Both the position numbers and the translations under genes were made by a program. The notes beneath the pieces are model-generated. The model made no database searches. It was given only the letters and a program-made list of their open reading frames with translations, and was not told the DNA's origin. A DNA stretch of 38,534 bases from IMG/VR virus record IMGVR_UViG_3300031951_000489, positions 1-38,534 of that record; one strand, 5' to 3'. The stretch comes from a virus. This document shows, in pieces, positions 1-7,672 of this stretch (positions are counted from its first letter, which is position 1; every line of letters starts with the position of its first letter).

Positions 1-629
1 CTTATAACCCCGGCAATACATCTGGAACAATTGGTCATGGCCTTGGTGTAGCGCCGCAATTTATTATCGTTCGTAGTAGAACCAATTCTGGTGGCGACCC
101 GTGGGGCGTTTATCATGTAAGTCTAGGTAACACAAAATACTTACGACTTAATACAACAAATGCAGAAGCAACGCTCTCTACTGTTTGGAACGATACTTCA
201 CCGACAGATACGGTAGTTAGCATCGGAACTTCAGACATTGTAAGTAGCGCAGACACCAGTTTTATTATGTACTGCTTCGCACCCGTGGCTGGCTATTCAG
301 CCTTTGGCTCATACACAGGAAACGGGTCTACTGATGGGCCTTTTGTGTACACGGGGTTTAGGCCAGCGTGGGTAATGTTCAAAATCACAAGCGGCGCTGA
401 CTCTTGGATGATTTATGACGCTGCTCGTAATACATACAATGTGGTGAATAATCAATTGTATCCAAATACTAGCGGAGCAGAATATGCTGCCACTTCAGCA
501 TTTTATGTTGATTTTCTTTCTAATGGATTCAAAATCAGAGCAACTTCTGGATTGTTAAACGGAAACGGATCAACCTACATCTACGCCGCATTTGCCGAAA
601 ACCCCTTTAAGTACTCCCTCGCACGATAG
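1..629 (+). CDS. tail fibre protein, C-terminal part (partial)
   Basis: Open from the left edge (first full codon at base 3) to TAG at 627-629. It reads as the end of a large receptor-binding fibre. It carries two copies of a repeated beta-rich module, each with a 'G-(V/F)-x-P-x-(F/W)-(I/V)' core followed by a 'Y..' strand: GVAPQFIIVRSR near residue 16 and GFRPAWVMFKI near residue 119. A third copy, GFQPDFVWIKER, lies at the end of the partial gene at 36891-38534, so the two pieces are probably one gene split by where the sequence was opened. The phases differ, so some bases are missing between them. It is followed after 9 bases by a fibre-assembly-type gene. The fibre role is inferred from repeats and context; no receptor can be named. 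Confidence 0.75.
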   Translation, partial: YNPGNTSGTIGHGLGVAPQFIIVRSRTNSGGDPWGVYHVSLGNTKYLRLNTTNAEATLSTVWNDTSPTDTVVSIGTSDIVSSADTSFIMYCFAPVAGYSAFGSYTGNGSTDGPFVYTGFRPAWVMFKITSGADSWMIYDAARNTYNVVNNQLYPNTSGAEYAATSAFYVDFLSNGFKIRATSGLLNGNGSTYIYAAFAENPFKYSLAR

Positions 630-638
630 GAAAATAAC

Positions 639-1190
639 ATGGCTTACTTATACAACGGACAACCCGTAAACATTAGAGTAGAGTTCTTCCGCACAGACGG
701 AGTGCGCTACAACAACCTATTAGATGCCGCTATCAGGACTAAGGTGGGTATTGTGGAGAACGGTGAACCAGACCCATTTGAGCCTACTGCACCTGATTAT
801 GACCAGAGATTCTACTGGGGGCAGAATAACCCAAAACTTCTTAATGACCGTGAGGAAGTAGACCAAGACGGTAACCCGATGTGGGTGCAGACCTATGACC
901 CTGTTACCGAGGCAATGGTCAATACCGATAAGCGTCTGGTAACCAAAGGACTGAAGAGCCAATGGATTGCTCAAGTCAAAGACACAGCAGGTAAATTACT
1001 TGCACAGACCGATTGGATGGTCATTCGCAAAGCAGAGCGCGGGGTGGCAATACCGACAGCTATAGCCACTAAACGTGCTGCAATTGTCGATGAGTGTGAT
1101 CGGTTGGAAACCGCAATTGCCGCATGTGCAAATGTAGAGGCTTTAATTGCTGTGGTTATGGATCAGCGTTGGCCTAGAGAGGAAATCTAA
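639..1190 (+). CDS. tail fibre assembly / chaperone-like protein
   Basis: A 183-residue protein started by ATG with AGGA seven bases upstream. The C-terminal part has the 'DWMVIRKAERG' strand, followed by an Ala-rich helical stretch with 'CDRLETAIAACANVEAL' and a final 'WP'. This layout is shared with tail fibre assembly chaperone-type proteins encoded just after fibre genes. Its place directly behind the fibre (stop at 629) fits that job: folding or trimerising the fibre tip, or forming part of it. The N-terminal half contains charged Asn/Tyr-rich segments that I do not recognise. Its stop overlaps the next start (TAATG at 1188-1192), indicating coupled translation. The family call rests on pattern only. 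Confidence 0.55.
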   Translation: MAYLYNGQPVNIRVEFFRTDGVRYNNLLDAAIRTKVGIVENGEPDPFEPTAPDYDQRFYWGQNNPKLLNDREEVDQDGNPMWVQTYDPVTEAMVNTDKRLVTKGLKSQWIAQVKDTAGKLLAQTDWMVIRKAERGVAIPTAIATKRAAIVDECDRLETAIAACANVEALIAVVMDQRWPREEI

Positions 1191-1519
1191 TGGGAATCCA
1201 AGCCTTTACCAAACTTGGCAACACGGTAGTTTTTACTGCCGCTACAACGGCTCCAGCAGCCGTACAAGCCGTTTCTACGACGCTTGGTGGCAACCAGTAT
1301 CGGATTGTCAATCCCGGCTCTGTGACCGTATTTTTGGGCTATGGATCGACTGCCGCTGAAGCCAATATCAACGCTACGGTAGTGACATCTAGCGGCGCTG
1401 CACTACCGCTTTTACCGGGAACGGACGAAATTCTCAGTTTTGTGCCAAACGCCTACTTTACGGGGATCACGGTAAGCGGCAGTGCTAATGTCTACGTGAC
1501 CCCCGGAGATGGCCTCTAG
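1190..1519 (+). CDS. small beta-rich virion protein, paralogue of 11816-12157
   Basis: A 109-residue Thr/Ala/Val-rich protein with no charged core and no membrane segment, typical of small phage decoration or fibre-base proteins. It aligns along its whole length with the 113-residue protein at 11816-12157: both share a 'GNT.V...TTA..AV' opening, 'NQY(R/K)I' near residue 36, and the ending 'VY(V/I)TPG(D/E)G(L/M)'. The ATG overlaps the stop of the upstream gene. Lying between fibre-assembly and fibre genes, it is probably a virion surface or tail component. The exact function is unknown. Confidence 0.6.
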   Translation: MGIQAFTKLGNTVVFTAATTAPAAVQAVSTTLGGNQYRIVNPGSVTVFLGYGSTAAEANINATVVTSSGAALPLLPGTDEILSFVPNAYFTGITVSGSANVYVTPGDGL

Positions 1520-1528
1520 GAGAGCATC

Positions 1529-2836
1529 ATGCTAAAAGTAGTATCGTCGATTGGAGGTGGTGGTGGAGTAGGTGCGGTCACGTATAAAGGTACGTGGAAC
1601 GCAAGCGCAAACTCGCCTTTTTTGGCTTCCGGCGTTGGAACGCAAGGCGATTACTACGTAGTCAACATCGCTGGTAGCACCAATCTTGATGGCATCACCG
1701 ATTGGCAGATTGGCGATTGGGCTATTTTTAATGGCACAGTTTGGCAAAAGGTTGACAATACCGACGCTGTAAGCAGTGTTAATGGTCAGGTCGGCACAGT
1801 GGTGCTTACCGCTGCAAACGTAAACGCCGTAGCAGATACGGCAACAATTACCGCTGGCACTGGTCTAACTGGTGGCGGCACACTAGCATCAAACACCACG
1901 ATTACGCTTGCTAATACGGCTGTAGCGGCTGGCACTTATGGTGGCAATACCAACGTAGCCGTAATCACTGTGGACGCTCAGGGAAGGCTTACAAACGCTT
2001 CTAACGTAGCCATTGCTTTTCCATCTTCGCTAGGTAACATTTCCGTTGATTCTATAGACTTCAATACAGCGGCAAACATTACCGTAACAGAGTCATTGCT
2101 CACGTGGGATTCCGGCAAGGGAACACTGGTTTTTGGCTTGGATGGTGGATTGCCTTTAAGTATTGGCACGGAAAATTTAGTACGTGTTTACAACAATACT
2201 GGCACAGCAATCACAAAAGGGCAGGTAGTTTCTATTACTGGCGGTCAAGGCCAGACTCCTACGGTTGGTTTGTCTGACGCAACTTCTGAAGCGCTTTCCC
2301 GCGATACTCTTGGTATAGCGCAAGAGGCTATACCTGATGCTGATACTGGTTTCGTCTGCACATTTGGAATCATTACCAGCATTAACACATACGGTACAAC
2401 TGCTGGCGATCCTATTTACCTATCAAATGTGGCTGGTCAGTTTAGTTCAACACAACCACAAGCGCCAGATAACATTGTGTCACTTGGCTGGATTGTGCGC
2501 GTTTCAAATACTCCGTCTAGCACCGATGGGCAGATATTTGTAACTATCAATAATGGTTGGGAATTGGACGAATTACATAACGTCCGTATTACTAGCGCTT
2601 CTAACAATCAAGTATTGGTCTACAGCACGCCTAGCAATCTTTGGGTCAATACTTCAAACGTCAATTTAGGCAATATCACTGGCGCTAACGTGACAGTGAC
2701 CGCTAACTTATATGCTAATTTAGCAACTAGCAATAGTGCTGCTATGCCCGATCCTAGCCTGCCATTGAACCCGGAAGGCTATTTGACTGTCATTATCAAC
2801 GGTTCAGCAAAGAAAATTCCTTATTACGGTGTGTAA
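1529..2836 (+). CDS. tail fibre / appendage protein
   Basis: A 435-residue protein with an N-terminal Gly run (residues 8-14), then a compact module 'YKGTWNA...GDYYVV...WQIGDWAIFNGTVWQKV' (about residues 19-76). That module resembles the small aromatic carbohydrate-binding-like domain found in many phage fibres. It is followed by 'VSSVNGQVGTVVL', a linker very common in phage fibres, then Thr/Asn/Gly-rich beta repeats. The C-terminus ends in 'KKIPYYGV', also a typical fibre end. GGAG-type SD (ctaGGAGagcatcATG). The stop overlaps the next ATG at 2836. It probably forms or tips a trimeric fibre that touches the cell surface; the ligand is unknown. Confidence 0.7.
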   Translation: MLKVVSSIGGGGGVGAVTYKGTWNASANSPFLASGVGTQGDYYVVNIAGSTNLDGITDWQIGDWAIFNGTVWQKVDNTDAVSSVNGQVGTVVLTAANVNAVADTATITAGTGLTGGGTLASNTTITLANTAVAAGTYGGNTNVAVITVDAQGRLTNASNVAIAFPSSLGNISVDSIDFNTAANITVTESLLTWDSGKGTLVFGLDGGLPLSIGTENLVRVYNNTGTAITKGQVVSITGGQGQTPTVGLSDATSEALSRDTLGIAQEAIPDADTGFVCTFGIITSINTYGTTAGDPIYLSNVAGQFSSTQPQAPDNIVSLGWIVRVSNTPSSTDGQIFVTINNGWELDELHNVRITSASNNQVLVYSTPSNLWVNTSNVNLGNITGANVTVTANLYANLATSNSAAMPDPSLPLNPEGYLTVIINGSAKKIPYYGV

Positions 2837-3024
2837 TGGCTACTCATTCAGAAATCGTGGAAACCAAACTTTCCTCCCATGAGCTTATTTGTGCGGAGCG
2901 TTATCGCGGTATAAACGCCCGTCTAAAGCGTATTGAGGTCATTGGCATCAGCGCCACCGCCGCATTGATCTCGGCTATGGCTTGGGTGATTAACCTGCTG
3001 ATCGGCCTAGTAGCGAAGCTGTGA
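2836..3024 (+). CDS. small single-TM protein, XhlA/holin-like
   Basis: A 62-residue protein with a charged N-terminal half (E-R-Y-R-x-I-N-A-R-L-K-R, residues 21-32) and one hydrophobic helix at about residues 36-60 ending in Lys. This soluble amphipathic helix plus C-terminal TM layout resembles XhlA-type haemolysin or holin accessory proteins. It overlaps genes on both sides (TAATG at the start, GTGA at the end). It lies far from the main lysis group at 11.4-13.3 kb and immediately before the acyl cassette, so it could instead be a membrane anchor for that cassette. Function is inferred from topology only. Confidence 0.5.
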   Translation: MATHSEIVETKLSSHELICAERYRGINARLKRIEVIGISATAALISAMAWVINLLIGLVAKL

Positions 3025-3362
3025 ACTTTGAGGCGCTAGCGCAAGTACGATTTGGCGACCCTGACGGGCTAAAAGAATTCTTGTTTGAAAACGGCATCCA
3101 GCACCAAGCCTTTGCCGAGCGCCTAATTGACCTTGGCTTTACGGTTCCGCGCTACCCGCTAATTGACGCTGACGTAGAAGACCTTGATGACTGGTTACAA
3201 ATTCACCAGATTGAGCATCAGGCGTTTGCTACGATCCTAGACCTTGACAACCCGTTTAATCTACTTGACACGGATTGGAACCAAGAAGATGATTTTTACG
3301 ATTGGATCAATACACACCTGTTGATCCATGAGCAGATAGCACGTGTTTTAGGTGTGACATAA
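3021..3362 (+). CDS. acidic three-repeat protein of unknown function
   Basis: A 113-residue acidic protein starting with GTG at 3021, which overlaps the TGA of the gene before it. Three repeats of roughly 35-40 residues are visible, each ending in a His-centred helix: 'IQHQAFAERL' near residue 26, 'IEHQAFATIL' near 67 and 'LIHEQIARVL' near 101. Each is preceded by an aromatic/Leu helix ('LKEFLFENG', 'LDDWLQIHQ', 'FYDWINTHL'). I recognise no family. The repeats suggest a small alpha-helical scaffold or binding protein. It lies 10 bases upstream of the ACP gene and may belong to that unit. Confidence 0.55.
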   Translation: MNFEALAQVRFGDPDGLKEFLFENGIQHQAFAERLIDLGFTVPRYPLIDADVEDLDDWLQIHQIEHQAFATILDLDNPFNLLDTDWNQEDDFYDWINTHLLIHEQIARVLGVT

Positions 3363-3372
3363 GGGGCTAAAT

Positions 3373-3654
3373 ATGGACTTTTTGCAACTGGTGCATGAGA
3401 TTGGCAAGGTCGCCAAACCGATGCACCAAGATACGCTTGAGCATCCCGACTGGGATACACCGTTTAACGAGCTAGGCTACGACAGCCTAGACTTGCTTCT
3501 GGTGGGTTTGTACATCTGTGACGTATACGGCATACCAGAAGAGGTCGGCAAGACCATGCAGGTCAAAAATTGCACCGATCTGAAGGCTTTTGTAGACCAG
3601 CACAAGACGATTGAGCCTGAGAGCCTAGAAGCTGCCTTGGCAAAGGTGGTTTGA
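3373..3654 (+). CDS. acyl carrier protein
   Basis: A 93-residue protein with the ACP signature 'LGYDSLDLLLVG': Ser38 is the expected 4'-phosphopantetheine site, close to Ser36 of E. coli AcpP. Helix II follows Ser38, and a downstream '(V/I)x.(C)TDL(K)AFV' resembles ACP helix IV. ACPs carry acyl chains as thioesters and need a phosphopantetheinyl transferase; none is seen here, so host AcpS would have to modify it. The start is preceded by the AAGGGGCTAAAT element that recurs in this genome. The ketosynthase ATG follows its TGA with no gap. Helix II is less acidic than usual, which may limit use by host enzymes. The family call is strong; the role is inferred. Confidence 0.85.
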   Translation: MDFLQLVHEIGKVAKPMHQDTLEHPDWDTPFNELGYDSLDLLLVGLYICDVYGIPEEVGKTMQVKNCTDLKAFVDQHKTIEPESLEAALAKVV

Positions 3655-4752
3655 ATGTATCTCAATGACTACGCAACGGCCTGTACAACCCAAATAACGG
3701 CCTTTGAGGACATTTTATTCCCTCAAAACTGTCATTTTTTCCCTGTTACATACGCCAAAAAAGACTCTGGGCTGGTCTATGCGCCACATCGGCTTGCCGA
3801 GATGGTTCTTACCCCCCAGAAAATTTCAAGGATTAGGGAAAACCCTAAGAAAAAGCAAGCCTTTATTCTTGCAGGAGGCAATCAACACTTTGCTGGCATC
3901 AATCCGCGAAAGATTAAGGATAATAGCCTGTCCTATGTGTATAAGTTTCTACCGTTTACGCTTACTCAGGTGTATGCAGGGCGTGTTGCTCAAAGCATGG
4001 GCATATCTGACTTGATCCAGACCGATGCTTCTGCCTGCGCCTCTAGCCTCAAGGTCATGTTTGATGTGCAGACCCTAATGAAGTACCACGGCTTTGACCG
4101 GGTGGTGGTTTTAGGGGTAGAAGACGCTGTATCTAATTCTGTGCTGGAGTTTTTTGGCGAGGCAAAGGCTGTTTTAAGCCTAGAAGAAGAGAAAAACGGG
4201 GTGCTGCCAAGCGCTTTTGACAGTAAAAACTACGGTTTTCGGGTCGGACAGGGTGTCGTCTTGGCTGTCTTTGAGTCAGAACCCCAAGAAAATACAATTG
4301 CTGCATTGCGTCATAGCTGGAACGCTTCAGAAGTCAGCACCAACGCCATAGGGCAGAACGCCGCAGGGCAGGGCTTTGCCAAGGCTATTGCTGGCTGCGT
4401 GGATCAAGGGCTAAACACTGAGGCGATCACGGTGGTCAAGACCCATGGCACGGGAACCAAAAGCAATAACGAGGCCGAAAAGGCTGCTTTGGCTGGCCTA
4501 AACAACCACTTTGTCGCCACTAGCTACAAGGCCCGAATAGGGCATACGATGGGTGCGTCAGGCTTGCTAGAAACCCTATTACTGTTGGAAAATATGCGGA
4601 ATGGGTTTGTGCCTGAAATACCCAACAGGACAGAAGATGACAAGGTGTACTTGTCTGCCCCTGTCCCGGCACCCAAGGGGCTAGTTTTAAGTTTAGCGGC
4701 AGGCATGGGTAACATCTATTCAGCAGCCGTGTTTGAGCCTATGGGGGCATGA
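3655..4752 (+). CDS. beta-ketoacyl-ACP synthase (KAS)-like thiolase-fold enzyme
   Basis: A 365-residue condensing-enzyme homologue. Visible motifs: nucleophile 'TDASACASS' with Cys128; 'KTHGTGTKSNNEAE' with His264; 'YKARIGHTMGASG' with Lys292 and His297. The Cys-His-Lys-His spacing (136, 28, 5) closely follows FabF/FabB (Cys163, His303, Lys335, His340 in E. coli FabF), so the Claisen-condensation centre looks intact. It is about 45 residues shorter than FabF, mostly before the Cys. The C-terminal GFGGxN loop is replaced by 'AAGMGNIYSAAVFEP'. The protein could extend an acyl chain on the adjacent ACP, or be a decarboxylase or chain-length-factor-like variant. AAAGGTGG inside the ACP end serves as SD, so both are probably made together. 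Confidence 0.85.
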   Translation: MYLNDYATACTTQITAFEDILFPQNCHFFPVTYAKKDSGLVYAPHRLAEMVLTPQKISRIRENPKKKQAFILAGGNQHFAGINPRKIKDNSLSYVYKFLPFTLTQVYAGRVAQSMGISDLIQTDASACASSLKVMFDVQTLMKYHGFDRVVVLGVEDAVSNSVLEFFGEAKAVLSLEEEKNGVLPSAFDSKNYGFRVGQGVVLAVFESEPQENTIAALRHSWNASEVSTNAIGQNAAGQGFAKAIAGCVDQGLNTEAITVVKTHGTGTKSNNEAEKAALAGLNNHFVATSYKARIGHTMGASGLLETLLLLENMRNGFVPEIPNRTEDDKVYLSAPVPAPKGLVLSLAAGMGNIYSAAVFEPMGA

Positions 4753-5201
4753 TGGCACGTTTAGTAGACAGCCAGCAGCAGGAACTAACAGTCGAGGAAA
4801 TACTCGACATTGCCAATTGGTCATCTGCTGAACCAATTGAGACTCCAAGATTTATCGCCATAATAAATACGGAGTTGCAGATGCCGAACACGCTGTTCAT
4901 TCGGCAGGGCAATACGCTATTTATTATACACAAGGCCGAACCCGGAGTCGGCTTCTTCCGTGCGCTAAACGCTGACACGGCTAGAAACTACCTTGCCAAC
5001 AGTGTCGAATTCATCAAAGCCTGTCACAAGATGGGGTTTGACACCATGGCTACACAATTTAGTGATCCGTCACTGCTAACCATTTTCCGGTTTATTTCGG
5101 AAAACCCGCCCTTGCCAAACATGGGTTACAAGGTGCAAAAGACTGAGGATGGGGGCTTTTACGTTGCCGTCAACACTGGGCGCGTGAAAGGAGGCAAATA
5201 A
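4749..5201 (+). CDS. GNAT-like protein (acyltransferase or T7 gp13-like internal virion protein)
   Basis: A 150-residue protein overlapping the KAS stop (ATGATGG at 4749; a second ATG at 4752 is possible). The layout is GNAT-like: strands 'NTLFIRQGNTLFIIHKA', a helix with 'YLANSVEFIKACHKMGF', then 'DPSLLTIFRFI' and a closing 'MGYKVQKTEDGGFYVAV' hairpin. This recalls the end of GNAT enzymes and of T7 gp13, which is also GNAT-like and precedes the internal core genes, as this one does. Two readings are open: an acyltransferase using the acyl-ACP made by its neighbours, or a structural gp13-like protein. A clear CoA-binding Q/RxxGxG/A loop is not seen, which weakens the enzymatic reading. Confidence 0.5.
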   Translation: MMARLVDSQQQELTVEEILDIANWSSAEPIETPRFIAIINTELQMPNTLFIRQGNTLFIIHKAEPGVGFFRALNADTARNYLANSVEFIKACHKMGFDTMATQFSDPSLLTIFRFISENPPLPNMGYKVQKTEDGGFYVAVNTGRVKGGK

Positions 5202-6580
5202 TGGCTGCTGTAGTCAATGCTGTTGTTGACGTTGTAGAGGACGTTGCTGAGTTTGTAGGCGATGCAGTTGAAGATGTGGTTGATGTTGTCGAGACAACCG
5301 TACAGGCTGTCGTTGAAAACCCAGAAATCCTGATTATTGCTGTCGCTGCACCACAGCTATTGCCCACAATTGGGATTACTGGTGCGGCTATTGCGCCGGT
5401 TACTGCTAGCTTGATTAGTGCTAGTCAGGGTGGCGACCTAGAAGATATTGGTAAAGCTGCCTTGACTGCTTACATTGTGCCGCAAGTTGCCCGTGGCGCA
5501 GCCGGTGCTGCCGCCAGTGCTGGTCTGCAAAACAATTTGGCTAATGCCGTAGGTGGTGCCGCAGGTGGTGCTACCGCAGCCGTGATACAAGGCGGTGATG
5601 TTGGCAAAGCTGCTCTGGCTAGCGCAATCTCATCCGGCGCTGGTGCAGAAATAAAAGAAAGATTGACTGGTCTTGGTGCTGCTGAAGATCAAACTGCAAT
5701 TGGTGCTGATCGAGGAATTTCACCCGCCACTGCCGAAACAATAGGCCGGGTGGCTGGAGCAACGCTTGGTGGTGCTGCTACCGGCAACGCTGAAGCCGCA
5801 GCTACTAGCGCACTTTTAGGTGAGCTTAATAGAGAACTACGCCGTCTGAACGAAAAAGAAGTAGATATTGGTTTTGGGCCGGGTAAGTTTACCCAAGACC
5901 TGACAGAAGCAGACGTAACTGGCATGTCCGATGAGGACTTTGATCGCATGATGAGTGCGATTGAAAGTGACTTGAGCGAGGCAGAGCGCGAGGAAATCCA
6001 AGCCTTTGGCCCGCAAGACTATAGCCTGACTGCTGGCTCTACCCGCCGTGAGGCAGAGGGCATGGGTGGCGCACAAGGTCTGCGTGGCAGACTTGGTGAC
6101 ATACGTGAACGCGAAGATGGCACGGTAGACTTTGAACGCATCTTTGAAGGTGAGTTTGGAGGTGAAGGGCTGCGTGTTCCGCGAGTACCCGGTTTAGAAG
6201 ACATGGGTGGTGGCACCGGCCTGACCGTACCGAAAGAAGGTGGCACGGTTACCGAGCGTGGCTTTGTACCTGAAGACGAAATCCTGCGCCAAATCCAAGA
6301 AGAGTTGTATCCAACACCGTCATTCGGTGGTGGCGAGGGTGAGGCTGAGGTTACCCGTCAACCGCTTGATACTGGAACCCTACAAGTTATGGGTAGTGGT
6401 ACTACGCGAGGTGTAGATTTTGCCCGTGGCGAAACACCCGGAATCTCTCCGCGTGTCACTGGTGAAGCTGCTGCTGGCATCCTTGGCGAGAAAGAACCGT
6501 TATTTGGTGGTGATGAAGATAAACAACGTGCGGTATGGAACCGTCGTTCACTGCGCCTAAGACGCGCGTTAGGATTCTAA
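5201..6580 (+). CDS. internal virion / DNA-ejection protein, Gly-Ala-rich
   Basis: A 459-residue protein. Residues 1-40 form a Val/Asp/Glu heptad-like helix (V-V-D-V-V-E-D-V pattern). Residues 40-170 are Ala/Gly/Ile-rich hydrophobic helices with glycine zippers ('AGAAASAG', 'GGAAGGAT') and a repeated 'G(D/K)..GKAAL' element. The last 300 residues are acidic and Gly-rich. Such membrane-active Gly/Ala helices next to other large virion genes are typical of podovirus ejection proteins, which leave the capsid and line a channel across the envelope. ATG overlaps the upstream stop (TAATG). Function is inferred from composition and position; no family is assigned. Confidence 0.55.
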   Translation: MAAVVNAVVDVVEDVAEFVGDAVEDVVDVVETTVQAVVENPEILIIAVAAPQLLPTIGITGAAIAPVTASLISASQGGDLEDIGKAALTAYIVPQVARGAAGAAASAGLQNNLANAVGGAAGGATAAVIQGGDVGKAALASAISSGAGAEIKERLTGLGAAEDQTAIGADRGISPATAETIGRVAGATLGGAATGNAEAAATSALLGELNRELRRLNEKEVDIGFGPGKFTQDLTEADVTGMSDEDFDRMMSAIESDLSEAEREEIQAFGPQDYSLTAGSTRREAEGMGGAQGLRGRLGDIREREDGTVDFERIFEGEFGGEGLRVPRVPGLEDMGGGTGLTVPKEGGTVTERGFVPEDEILRQIQEELYPTPSFGGGEGEAEVTRQPLDTGTLQVMGSGTTRGVDFARGETPGISPRVTGEAAAGILGEKEPLFGGDEDKQRAVWNRRSLRLRRALGF

Positions 6581-6581
6581 T

Positions 6582-7667
6582 ATGCCCGGAATTAAGCCTG
6601 TAGTTGGCATGGAAGGTATGGGTGGTGCCCGTGAGTTAGCAGAAATGCTGCGTCAGTTAGGGCGTGGCAGGGACACCGTACTGGCCCACATCACACCAGA
6701 AGAAGCCCAAATGCTGATGGATATGGGCGGCTCTGGCACAACCAACCCTGCTACTGGACTGCCTGAGTTTTTAGATATTTATGGCGGTGACGATACAGGG
6801 CAATTTCAATTTGACGAATCTACGATTCCAACGGTGGATACCACTTTTGATCTCGGTCAGGCCGTAGGTCAACAACAGGCCGCAGATACATTTTTTCAGC
6901 AGCCACAATACGGCGCTATGTCAGATATGGCAGTGCAAGAACCTTTCATGCCAAGTCGTGATGTTGAAGCACAGATGGGTGGCTTCTATGGTGGCGTTCC
7001 GTCACAGTCAGAATTAGCCAGAGCGCGTTTTGCACAAGAGCAAATGAATCAGCCTGCACCAACCGGGCTGGCCCGTGGCGCTCAGGCTGTAGAAAACACT
7101 GCACAACAGTTTCGTGATCTGGCTAGGCAATACCCAACGGTAGCCAAAATGCTATCGACTGGCGCTACTACGCTTCCTACGCTTATTAACGCTGTTCGTG
7201 CCCGCCGAGAAACCGAACAGGCTGCTCAACGGCTTAGACAATTAGGCGCACCCCTAAGAGAACAAGGTGAGGCTTTGCGTCAACAAGCTCTCGCTGGTCA
7301 GTTAAGCCCACAAGAAGCTGCTGCACAAGAGGCTGCAAGGGCTAGATTGCGTCAGGGTGCGGCTACCCGTGGAACCACTACTGGAACACAGGCTGCAATG
7401 ATTGAGAATCAGCTAGGCCGACAGCGGGCACAGTTAAGCGAAACAAAACTAACTAATGCGGTCAAGTTACTCAATCTTGGAAATGCTTATGACGAAGAGG
7501 CAATCCGGCTTGCATTGTCTGGAAACCAAAGAGTTAGAAATGCAGTGGCTAACATTTTTGCAAACCTTGGTCAACAAACCGCTAGCACGGCATCGCCACA
7601 GCAAGAGCAGCCAGTAGCGCAATCTGACCAAAGAATTACCCGCAGACCTGATACCCGGCAAGGATAA
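6582..7667 (+). CDS. internal virion protein, Gln/Ala-rich
   Basis: A 361-residue protein. The first 150 residues are Gly/Met/Gln-rich and low in predicted order. Residues about 155-310 are a long Ala/Gln/Arg helix with coiled-coil character ('RRETEQAAQRLRQLG', 'LSPQEAAAQEAARARLRQG', 'RQRAQLSETKLTNAVKLL'). The tail is Gln/Ser-rich. Gp14-like core proteins of podoviruses have similar composition and size class. The gene starts 1 base after the previous stop and ends 5 bases before the next start, so all four large genes here form one operon. The role in the inner core or ejection apparatus is inferred. Confidence 0.5.
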   Translation: MPGIKPVVGMEGMGGARELAEMLRQLGRGRDTVLAHITPEEAQMLMDMGGSGTTNPATGLPEFLDIYGGDDTGQFQFDESTIPTVDTTFDLGQAVGQQQAADTFFQQPQYGAMSDMAVQEPFMPSRDVEAQMGGFYGGVPSQSELARARFAQEQMNQPAPTGLARGAQAVENTAQQFRDLARQYPTVAKMLSTGATTLPTLINAVRARRETEQAAQRLRQLGAPLREQGEALRQQALAGQLSPQEAAAQEAARARLRQGAATRGTTTGTQAAMIENQLGRQRAQLSETKLTNAVKLLNLGNAYDEEAIRLALSGNQRVRNAVANIFANLGQQTASTASPQQEQPVAQSDQRITRRPDTRQG

Positions 7668-7672
7668 GGACT

